64,000 nucleotides of DNA, taken from the NCBI RefSeq assembly GCF_030936135.1, contig NC_082595.1, positions 80,262,135 through 80,326,134 of the forward strand, given 5' to 3'. The position numbers and the translations under genes are program-made. Origin of the DNA: Gavia stellata. Its lineage: Eukaryota > Chordata > Aves > Gaviiformes > Gaviidae. The notes below the pieces were generated by a model. It worked only from the letters and a program-made list of their open reading frames with translations, had not been told where the DNA came from and searched no databases. Below are positions 23,601-35,600 of this stretch, piece by piece; positions within the stretch are counted from its first letter, which is position 1; each line of letters begins with the position of its first letter.

Positions 23601-26600
23601 ATGTAATTCAAAAAACTGAATAAATATCCCATTTAAAAAAAAATTACTCATTTTTGTTCTTAAATTTAAAAGATATGGGTAAAATCAAACTGTTTTCAAT
23701 GATAGAAAACTTATTAACAGATTTTTTCATTTATCCGCTGATTTTTTTGTACTTTGCCATATTTAGAAATGAATACCAAAATCTTCACATTTTTAGCATT
23801 TCATGACAAGCTTTTCTCTAAATTCGTAGCAGCCTCCACAACTAGTAAGTGAAAGGCTGAGACGTGCCACAAGCTGAACGAAAGGATAACTTCCTAGCAC
23901 TGTAATGCAGACTTGAACTACAGGAAGGAGCTGGAGAATATGATATGGTTCGGGATGTGCTATGGTGGCATCATACATGCAGTATGGAGTGCAAGAAAAG
24001 CAAAACAGAAACAAGAGGCCTTTTTTAGAATCATGAGCAACAGTCTGAGAAAAGATATTTTTGCTCACTTTAGAGCAGGATGCAATACAATAGGAACTGT
24101 AAGGAATCACTCTCTCCCTCTATTTCTACTCTTTTCTATATTTTTACACTCATCTGAAATAGACTTTTTTTTGTATGGAAGTCTTGCATGAACTAGGTCT
24201 AGACTAATTCAGGTACAAACTTCTCTTCAGATCTGTAGCTATGCCGTAAGTCTTAGAACAAAACAGACAGACTGTAAGCTTAAGACGATGTTCAACAGAG
24301 AACAAGAACGGGTGACCAGACTTAGGAACATGTTAACTATATTACTATCAAGTAATATAGTTATATATAGTATATGCTATATATAACGTAGTATATAGTA
24401 GTATTCTATCAAGTTAAGAAAACAAAATACTACAAGACCTCCTACACACAATTTTCCATTTGTGGAAAATGAAATTTTGTGTTGGGTGAGTATATGATTT
24501 AGATCCACAGTAAAGCAAAAAAAGGAAATGCAGATAAATATGCAAATATTTTTCACACAGAAACATTAACTTACACAAAAAAAATTCAAACAAGGTTTCA
24601 GAAAACATTTAGCTGCAGATAGTTGCCACTAAGAAGCCATGACTTCTTTTTTTAAGAGTCCTACCTTTTCCCCTGGGAGTCCTTCCAGTCCTGGTAATCC
24701 CATCGGTCCTGTGTCTCCCTGATTTTTTTTTTTTTAATTAAAAAGGATTGCATACATTAGAATTTCTGTACTCTACATGAGAAATGTTGAACAGCAAGCA
24801 ATAGCAGATTATTTAACTTGAGATTTGTAAAACAGCTAACCAGTTATTAGGTGAACAGAATTTATTATGCCCTATTTTAGTGATCTGTGAATTAAGCTTT
24901 TCCCAGAGGCACTGTGTGACTATTTGAATTAACGGTTTCAATTTTGATGAAGAATGCAATCCAGAAGACCCCCCTGCAGTGTTCTTGTAAGCCAAGGTTA
25001 GCTCTAAAGCACCTCCAGGCGGTAGAGCCCGCGGTGTAAGCATATGCTGTCCAAGCAATTCCATGCTCTGTTCCCTAAACAAAGCTTACTCTGCAGCAAG
25101 GGACACACAGACTAGGTCCCTGTGTAGGTCTTCAAGTTTTGAAAGAAAACCAGAAACATGCTCCACTAGAGAAATCAGTTTAATGTGTAGAGTGGGGAGG
25201 CCCTTTTGAGTCTTTTTCTTTTTTTAAAGAAAATCGGTAATTTACCACAGAGATTTAAACTACAGCCAACAAATCCAGTACTTCAGCAATTCTCAATTAA
25301 ATCAAAAGCCACAGCTAATTCCCCTCTGGATTTCATGAAGTTTCTGGCAGATCTCACTTTCCACACCTAATCTCTGTTTGGGAGATGGTGCTTCCTGAGT
25401 AGGAAACGGATGCTGGTACAGAAAGATGTATTCAGCTTCTGGGCGTTATGGTGAAACGAGAAAAAAGGCTTTGTGACTTTTTTTGAAAATACATTAATCA
25501 ACTGTTTTAGGAAACTATCTGTCGCACAACGCCATGTTTTACTGTGAGAGCTGAGGGGTTCTGTTTTGGGTTTCTTATTGTCCTTGAGGAGCACAGTTAC
25601 CACATTGGTTCACAGATCAAAGTTTAGTTTTTCATGTAGCTGGCTCTCCATTAACACTTGGCAAGGAATCAAACATGATCCTAGGCCCTGCAGAGGTTGG
25701 CTGAGTGGAGATCACGCACCTTCATGACAGATGAAGTCCTAGCGAGCTCTTAAAAATGTTACCTTCCTATACCACTTTGGTCTTGGCTAGGTGAATCTGA
25801 GCTAGCTGCACTTAATCCTACTGCAATTTTTGTGTAGATACTGTGCCTGCACTGGTAGGAAAAAAGATACAACTAAATGATACTGGCATGCTGCTTTCAT
25901 GAGTAGAGCCATTTCTCAGTAGTTTCACACTGCTACTGAAGAGAAAGACTCCATGATACGGACCCAAGTCAGAAGACAAGAACCCTTCAACAGAAGACAG
26001 TCATCATCATCTTCCAAATACTGTGGCCTGATGTATTCAGACAAGGCCAGTCTCTAGTGACATTTAAACAGCCTATGTGTTGTGTTCTGACATGATTCTT
26101 TACTACCAGGCATCCAAGATGTTTGCTGAACCATCTCCCTATATATTTTGCCCAAGACTAACAATTCGAAGACAGGACAGCAGCTGGAGAGGTCAAGTGT
26201 CAGCTTCTTGGTGGTTGAACAAACTCCTGAATGTGTTAAGGAATTCTGTAAGTATTTCTCTGAAGTAGTAATTTGTTTCATTCATAGCAGACATAGCTGT
26301 TCTTTACTTTGCTGGAAGGGATGCGATTTTGTTTCAAAAATGATCTCCAATATTTTTCAGGGTTTCCTGATCTTTATCGAGTAGACAATTCATCAGCAGA
26401 TCATGGGGAATGCAGTCCAGCTGGGCACAATTTTCTTTCCTAACTAGCTCAGCTGCTACTGCTTTTATCAGCAAATTCTTCTCATCAATTTCCATTAGCA
26501 GACACATGGTACTCATCCTGATTCAGTCATACTGCCTGAAATTCAAAAGAGGTGTGGTGGACACAGTTCTACCACACTGACCATGAAGGAGCAGTACCTA

Positions 26601-29600
26601 TTTTGCTGCCTCACAGTGTTACAGTGCTGTAACTATCATTATGCAGTTATGTGATGTTACCTGACTTGAAAAAGAAGTACACGAATGTTTTAAAATTTTA
26701 ACTGCTGTGGAAGCACCTGTCCAATTTTTAAAGCAATGTCCATTTAGAATGACATTTGATACTATCATACTTTTAGGGCTAAACCATCAATACTCAAAAT
26801 TTACTATTCTATTTTGGGTATTTTCACTGATGTCCAGTCATCAAGACACAATACCTGTAAGTTTCAATGTTACCACTTTAAAGGCTAAGAACTACAGTGA
26901 CAAATCGCAAGCTAATGACAAATATAGTTTCTCTTTTTTAAAGGCAAGTTACATCACATGTCAAGGACTTCGGGAAAAATGTACACCCAGTCAGAATTTG
27001 GATCTACATTCTGCTGGTGGCTAGCCCTACGCATCTGCTCAAGATTCTTCCACTAGTTGCCCTTCCCCTCCTCATAATTTTTAATGAAAGATCACATGAA
27101 AAGAACATAACACGATGCTTAAAGGAAAAAACATCAAAAAGTTAAATAGATCTGCTTTTGAATGTCAAACTGCATAGTTGAAAGGTATAGTGGCTCCCAT
27201 GATCATCATCATCTTGCTCACCAGAAGCAATGTGATCATACTGTAACTAACCATCATGCCATTTCCAAAGAAAACATCAACTTCTAGTTGTTACTAGCTA
27301 GCATGACATAGTATACTGTCCTTTCTCCCTTATCACTTTCAAATTTAATTTTGAGAACAATCTAATAGCTCTTAAGGTATTTTCTACCTTTATTTCACAT
27401 TCTCTATTCTTAGATATATCCAGGGACAGCTCAGCAGAGATGAATCCACAAGCAGGTAATACTATGTTCCGTCATTCATTATATTATCATTTAGAACTAT
27501 TTACCAGAAATTGCAAAATTTGCAAGCCTGGCAATTAAAAAGTCTTTTTCAGATCTACTGATTCTGCAGGAGGTAAGCTACCTGCTAAAGAACGTTAATG
27601 GACTCTTCCGCCCTTGTGACTAGGCTCATGTGTTGAACTACTTGGGGAATTCTCTACCATGACCAAAAAATACATACATACCACTGTGCCAGGATCTCCT
27701 TTTGGACCCTGCAAAGAAATGAAGTAGTGGAAACACATATAAAAAAGAAGAGTTACACAATAAGATGGTATTTTTTTGTATTACTGCATTATGAGTATAC
27801 TTCGCTAATGCAGTCCATTTAGAATCAATATTAAGTCCAGCCCTCTCAGCCGATTAATTTAGTATAAAATCTTAGCAATATTTGGTTTCTGCTTTGCTGT
27901 TCCAGAATACAGAAGACAACAGCTGTGCGGTCTGGAGCGAGCCCGTCACTACAAATGGCATATAAGGTAAGGACAAAGTCATCACTGATGGCTACAATAT
28001 TTTTACGTGGTTACCAAAATGACAGTCATCTTAAAACAGTAGAACTTGCCTATGATACTAACAAGAAAGTGGACCTAAATAAATGCACAGCATCTTTGGC
28101 TCCACAGAACCAAAGCAACAGCGTCCAGCTGCAAGGTGGTGCCTCTGCACTCTGCAGTGTGGAAGACATCAGCCCTGTATTACTGCCACAATATAATTCT
28201 CAGTTTTACACATTTTTCTGCGCTGTAGCTACACGCAGTGAATCAGTGACAGAATTCATGAGCTTCTCATTTCTGTTATCAAATTTAATCCATTACAAAA
28301 CTATGCCATCACTAACTATAAATACTATACTACACATTTTAAGATATTAGGATACTTTCACTAAAGAGTCCAATACTAAATTATGTACCGTTTTTGCAGC
28401 CTTTACTTGCTATGGTGAAATACTTAAATCAAAATAAACTACTCTTAGGACTACAAAGGTGATTAGGGGACTAGAACACCTTTCTTATGAGGAAAGGCTG
28501 AGGGACTTGGGTCTTTTTAGTCTGGAGAAGAGAAGACTGAGGGGGAATCTTATTAATGCTTCTAAATACTTAGGGGGTGGGTGCCAGGAAGATGGGGCCA
28601 GTCTTTTTTTCAGTGGTGCCCAGTGACAGGACAAGACGTAACAGGAACAAACTTGATCATAGGAAGTTCCATCTAAACATGAGGAGGAACTCCTTTCCTT
28701 TGAGGGTGGCAGAGCACTGGAACAAGCTGCCCAGAGAGGTTGTGGAGTCTCCTTCTCTGGAGATATTCAAAACTCGCCTGGACACATTCCTGTGCAACCT
28801 GCTCTAGGTGAACCTACTCTGGTGGGGGGGGTTGGACTAGATGATCTCCAGAGCTCCCTTCCAACCTCTATCATTCTGTGATTCTGTGATACTCTCCAAA
28901 ATGGGCTAAAATGCTTGATAAACACATAAAATTGCATATGTCATCATTTATTACATACCAATCATATCCTTACTTTTTCTGTCTTTCACATATAAAGTCA
29001 AATTCCATGCCACCTACCCAAACTGCATGCAACTAACCAACCCCTCTGTTACTACGTCAATTAACTATTAGAAATTACATTTCTGTTAATACTTACCGGA
29101 GGTCCTGGTGGACCTGGATAACTAGCGACGCTCACACCTCCCTGTAACAGCAAGTTTAAAAGTTGAGTTGGGCCAAAATTAGGTGTTGATTGACAAAAAA
29201 TAATTAACATTAAAAAGAAATACCTGGAGTTTATATAAGCTGCTCATTCCATTTCTTTCGTTGTAAGGCATACCCTTTAAAACATAAAAACCAAGTAAGT
29301 GTCACAACTATGAATTATAAAGGCAGGACTCTCACCCTGTTCAAGTCCCGTAGCTCAGCAAAGCTGTGGTATCATTTTTGTTCTCGATCAATTTTTCAAA
29401 AATTCCAGACATTTCAGTAAGAACATAAGATACATACCAATGAAGCTCGGAACTTTTTTTATATTACAAAACCAGAAACCTGTAAATCTCAGTGAACATT
29501 ACATTTTGATATTTATTGTTATTTTAATTCTCCACAATTAATTTTGTGTTAGGTACTATTCCAGTTAATTTGGAGTCCAGTGAGCTCCCCGGACTTCCCG

Positions 29601-32600
29601 GAGGTTCCCCGAGTTCCCTGATCTCAGGTAACCAAGCTGTCTAAATTACTCTAATAACATTGGACACCAAGATTAACTCATTTGACCAAGTTTCTAGTAT
29701 GGCTTTAGTGACCTGATCTTAGCGATGAATCACAAGAAAAAAAAGGAATACAGAAACCTTTTGCAAAAAGACATTGTTGTCATCCTGCACTATTAATACG
29801 TATTAGATTGACAGTCAGTTCTTTATATTACATTACATTTTACTCACAGGTATGTTGTTCCTAATACAACATTCAAATTACAAAACAAAATGTCTCACCG
29901 GAGGCCCAGGTGGTCCAGGTTTCCCAGGAGAACCTTCACTACCCTAGTACAGCAAGAGAATCATATAACTCATTTACTGTAACTGATGTCCAGATCTATT
30001 CCATACCCAAGCTATGATGACCATAATGACAATAAACAACAGATACAGTCAATAAGAACAGGTAATATCAAGCATAAATCCTCCTGCCCAGCTCCTGCTT
30101 AAGCTTTAGGCAAGTTATTAATCATTACTTTATACTAGTTTTTTATTTTGTTAGTTACTTGATGCTTTATGTGTAGTAACCTCCTTGTGGCAATGTAGTA
30201 GTGGTAACCTGGGTTGTGAAACACTTAATATATACCAGGAGGGAGAGGAAGAAAAATAGAGTTGTTAATATCAATTTCTAAACAACTGGCAGATAAAAGT
30301 TAACATTCATTTTATGCTTTGTATATTATTTTGCAAAAGACAATCCTCAGTTGATCATTCACAGGTAAATAAAGAAGAGCTACAGTTTCAGAAGTTCAGT
30401 TTATTTAGAAACACACTGAATAAAAATAAAGATCTTCTTTATTAAGAGATGTAATCAATATCTTTTTGGTTTTTATTGTAAAATATTAATCTGTGGTTAC
30501 CCGTATCTGTAGTCTGCTCTGCTGACATGCATTGAATTGCTTACATTAAAAAAAAAAAGCTTCTGAGTTTTTGCCCCAGCAGAATGGTGGGGTCTCTGAA
30601 CAGTATAGAGTTACAAAGGTTTCAACATCAAATTTCCCAAACAAGATCTTTTCAAAATCTCATCTGTACGATTCAGTTAAAAACACTGTATAATTTGGAA
30701 CAAGTCTGCCAGAATTTTTCACTGACATCATTGGATCTCATTAAACATATGTCAGTAGACACTTAGGCTGTATATTTAAAATTATTAAGGTGACAAAAGT
30801 CAAGCTAAGTGTTCAATGGCAATAATTAGCTCACCAGAAAAATATAATTGTAATTAAATGTTTGTACTAGGATAATTTCCAAATGGTCCTGCTAATGACA
30901 GAAACTGTCAGCCTCCAAAGGGTGATTTGGAGTACTTCACAGAGAATAAAAATACTATACTTCAGAGACCATATTATATCATCATTCGTCAAATATATTC
31001 CCCAGATGAACGAAGGATGAGGAAATTACTCTGGCTATATTTCAGTTTACTTCATCACTCTTCAGCCATTGGACTTTTGCCCTTTTTGATTGATAAGACA
31101 CTAGTTATAGAGCAGTGGCCTCTCATTCCCACCCGTTTGTGAATTATAAACAAGGAACTAACAAAGACTTGTGTTTTGCATAAAGGAAATAAAAGGTTAC
31201 ATAAAAAGGAAATAAGCGTAGAAAATTTTTGCTATTATGGTCTGCAAGGAGACAGCTCTCAATCAATTTTTATACTGAAATAATTTCAGAGCTTTACAAA
31301 ATAGTTTCCTTTCTTAGTCATACCAGAGTCAAGGTTTTGTAGAGTATTAGTAGGATCACATACATTGATGTAGCAGTGCTATGCCTGGAAAACTTCAGGC
31401 TAAAGCTGAAAAAAACTTCAGAAAAGTGTATTCATATACAAAATGGAGAACTTGTCCTAGAAAGTATTTTGAGCAAATTAAGTTTGTGTCTGCTGTATTT
31501 CACTGATCTGAGGTGCCCAGGAAATGAATATGACCTCTTAGCTATAATGGATAATTTTGAGTGCCTGATAAAAGAGAACATAAAACATTGATAAAAAGCA
31601 GTGCTATGACATTGTAAATTAAGTATAAAGGAAGCTTATATATTTTTGCAGAATAACTTATACTCAATAACTTTCAGTAATTGTGAAGCACTTATAAAGT
31701 ATGCAATCATTTTTGACTAAAATACTGGTAAAAGAATAAGAAGCAGAGCCAGGAGTAATTAGTCATACACTACTTCACAAACATATTTTTGCTTTGCTGA
31801 ATTTTATATAATATGTCATACTTAGAGAACATTCTCTGCAACTTACATACACCATAAAGACTATACTTCAAAACATAAGCCCATACATATGGCATTGTTT
31901 GGAGAAAGTACTTCCATTAAGACACAAATAAAAATTAATTTTAATATGTACCTCAAGTTCTTGTTTGCACTCTATGTTAAAAAAACCCCAAAACATAGGA
32001 GCGTAATGGGATTGCAAAACCTTCGCAGATCTTTACTAAGACTTAAAAGAAGGAATACCTTTTCGCCTTTTGACCCTGCTGGACCGGGATGTCCAGGTCT
32101 TCCTGTTACTCCCTGCACAACACAGCATTGGGTTATATTAGTTAAGAAACAATGAAACACAGTATTTTTGCACTGCAGCTAATAAAACTTGTACTGTTTG
32201 GAGGTAATTTAAACCCAGTTATGCTTCTCCTCCAGGTTTAAATATTTCTCCTCTGTTTGATACAACAGCTGTGTCCTTCTGTCCTTTGAAGGGTAAAACT
32301 TGTGTTTGCGGTTGCATTTTCACCTTGGCAGACTAAATGCACTGACCTTAACTGGCACCTCTTGATACTGCTAAGAATCATGCTTTACTGCTAAAATGTT
32401 GATTTATATGTTCCACATTAAACTTTATAAATGTGCTACAATTTTTGAAAGGGAAACATTAGTATTGTCAGCAACCTAGGAATGAATAATGATGATGCTA
32501 ACTAACGTGATCCCATCTGGTATGTAGAAAATAAGATTTAAAAAAATTTCCAAGGCGAGTTTTCCCAGAAACACCAACATTTTCAATGATACTTTTCAGT

Positions 32601-35600
32601 GACTTCAAATATTGACAGCTTATTCTCATACTTCTTTAACTGTGAAACCAAATGATTACTTGGTTTCAGTGTTAAATGTTTTCAGAATGCCTAGCTGGAA
32701 TTATTTTTAGATTTTTATTGCTAACATTATTACTGTAACTTGGGTACAAATACATAATTAACTGCAAGTTTGCACATCATAAGTCACGTAACCTCACAGA
32801 GTCTCTAGTAATGCCAAAACTCCAAACCCATTTAAGTTACATGAACTTTGAGCCCAGGCAATTACAGTATTTTCAGTAACATCAACTCACAACATAGTTT
32901 CTTTTATTAGAGCGAGTATGGGTAAGATTTTATTATTACTCTCCTAACAGCCAAAAGAAAGGACAAGAAACTAAGAATGTGAAGCTTTACTAGACAGTTA
33001 TAGCAACCTCTGCAGAGATAGACTAGAACACCGGTGATACCACACACTTACAGATGGTCCACTGGGTCCTGGTGTGCCTGGCAGTCCAGGAGCACCTTGA
33101 AGGCCCTGGAAATTAAAAGAGCATATGTCTATTTCCTCTCCTACTTATACCTCAAAAACTACTTATATTCAGCATGTCCAGCAGTATTATAACTATATTA
33201 AAGCACATTTTCATCTAAAAGATTGGCATTATTTTTAGGAATGAAGAAAAACCTCACCATGCAGGGAAGAGATTATCCTTGAACAAGGTTAGAGGCAACT
33301 TCTTGCCTGACTGATAAACATCACTTGTCCTTCAACCTTTCACATTGTTAGCTTATGTCCTGTATATCTTTTTGTCTTTAGTTGTGCAAATAAGAGCAGG
33401 ACATCTGACTTTTCCTTAGAGATTAATTTTCTATTTTCTATTACTAAAAGGTTTTTTTGCTGGTGAGAAGACATCTGCTCAGACTTCTCAATGTTACCTG
33501 ATGCTATCTAAATGCAATGATGCTTTCTGCCTGACCTATAGATTTTGCTTTTTTGATAATGGAACATGAAATTTTTCATAGTATTTAATGAGCTACTTTC
33601 CTGCTCTTACTCTATTTGATTGCCTGGAAATTGATGGATTCTGGTATCCACTTACTAAACATACAGGTGTGCAACTTACTACAGTGGATACAAATAGGAT
33701 TTGAGACAAGCCTGCATGTCACTATAGTCTTTCCTCTGCCACACACCAGGCTTAGGTGCAATTTTAGACACATAAAAGTCATGTACTAATGAGAGCTAAT
33801 CGCTCTCGGTTTCCCCTATAATCCATGAAAGGAAATAGGTCCCTCCCAGCAGTGATTAATTTTATCTACACAGGGTGCCTATCCTCTGACAAGAGGAATC
33901 ACCTTAGAAAAGGCGTATTTCTCATGTCAAATGCAGTGTTTAAGAAGGCATGGCTAAGGGGGTAGTCTAGAAAACCGTAGAGGCCAGAGGCCCTGAAATA
34001 GTGGCTCTGAGGGAGAGACTGAGGGAAAAACTTCAGACAGAAATAAATCAGGAAAGATGTGGAGATGGAGAGAGACATTGATTTCCCTTTCTTGCTCGTA
34101 CACACAGAGGACATTGATCCACCTCTGCAGCTTTTTAGAGTGGCAAGCCAACTGCTAATATGTTCTCTTCTCTTTTTGAATTACTTTGATGGTACAGTCC
34201 CCTGGAAAATGAATATGAAGCCAAAGGAATGTTTGCTGTAATTCTTATTACTGATGTTAGAAAAAACCCTTCCCTGAAAAAAAAGGAATGTTTTAAAAGG
34301 GAAGAGAACTAAGCTTCAACAAAGATTAAAGGGCTATTTGAAAGCACGTGGAAGTTTATGAGTGTATTTCAAAGAGCTTCATGTGGGCTTCTCAATCTCT
34401 CTTCCCCTTCCCATGCTAACCAAATCATAAAAATGCAAATAAATGCATTCTTTTAAAATCTGTAAATTAGTAAAAAAATTACTTTTAAACTCTGTAAACT
34501 CTTTCATACGTGTTTCTGAAAATAAATTCACTTGCAGCCTTATAATGTTGTTATCAAAAGCTCCTGCTAAACACTGAAAATATCGAAGCTAAGGCAGCTA
34601 ACCAGCTATCAAACAGTGAAGAAGCATGTGAATAGCTAACTTACTAACATAGCACAGCACCCGACTGAATAAATTTAAAAAAAAATAGGATTAATTTACT
34701 CTGGAGTCCTTTAAAAAACCTAACTGCCAGTTATAATCTTGCCTTTCCTTTAATACCTTCTTAATTGCCTCTAATATCTCACTTGATTCACTGCAGTTAA
34801 ATAGTATCTGAATTGTTGAAACTGCTTTGCTAACGCCTCAGACTGGTAGGGTTGAAATGTAGAGGTACCCTATAGGGGGCACACAAAGGATGTGTTACTT
34901 TCCCATTTATTTTTTAAGTAAAATTCTGCTTGGGCTTCACTAACAGCTGGCCCATCATTTTAAGGTATATGTTCTAAATCCCACCTCAGGAGGCACTTGC
35001 TTTTAAGAAGCAAAGACATAATGAGATCTATAGATCATGTAAAAACAAGAGGAAAAATAAGCATGATACTTTCAACAATCTGCTAAATTCTGGGGCAAAG
35101 CAGTAGCAGGAATACATATCTAATGCTTTTGCTGCATCTTTTTTTTTTCTCATGTAACTGCTTACTTTTGGAAGGCAAGGATCCCAACGAACACAGATTT
35201 TTTTAAAAAATTATTCTCATTCTACTACTGTTTGCAAATTCTTACAATATTATAGCCTTAGCGCCAATGTAAAACGCTCATAAAGTATTACAAATCCGTC
35301 AATTAATAAGCTTTCCTTTCATATTTTCCAGGTGCTTTCTCTTGTAGCTAGCACTCCCAAATTACAAGCAAGTAGTACATCATTTGACAATGCCAGTTAA
35401 GTATTTTGGAATTTCGGAGTGTTCACCAAGTATTTTGTAACAGACTACTTATTTTAACTCTTTCAGTTGGCTAAGGTCACCAGAAAATTAATTTATTTAC
35501 TCAGATTCATTTGCTTAATAGCTTCTGCTTTGGTGATATATTTTTTTTTTTTTTTGGATAGAGATTACTCTTGAACTGTTAACTGCAAGTATTTCAATTT

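Larger units (their letters stand above)
21584..24664 (-). other. COL19A1: COL19A1 intron (3.1 kb)
   Basis: Contains a MIR core relic (21.7 kb), an unidentified coding-like minus-strand ORF (21924-22214) and the paired AT hairpins (24.34 kb). Confidence 0.8.
27709..29096 (-). other. COL19A1: COL19A1 intron with V-domain relic and CR1
   Basis: 1.4 kb holding the V-domain-like relic (27.9-28.2 kb) and, 260 bp further on, a CR1 fragment (28.45-28.89 kb), both on the plus strand. Confidence 0.8.

Noticed and set aside
28187..28193. CACAATA after the Tyr-Tyr-Cys as a recombination signal heptamer
   Set aside because: It matches CACAGTG at only five of seven positions, and no nonamer occurs 12 or 23 bases further on.
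28577..28807. 76-codon plus-strand ORF as a cellular gene
   Set aside because: It is the C-terminal end of CR1 ORF2.
29580..29615. GC-rich collagen-like patch as an extra COL19A1 exon
   Set aside because: No open Gly-X-Y frame with GT-AG borders, and the adjacent exons already join in phase with the expected NC3/COL3 order.
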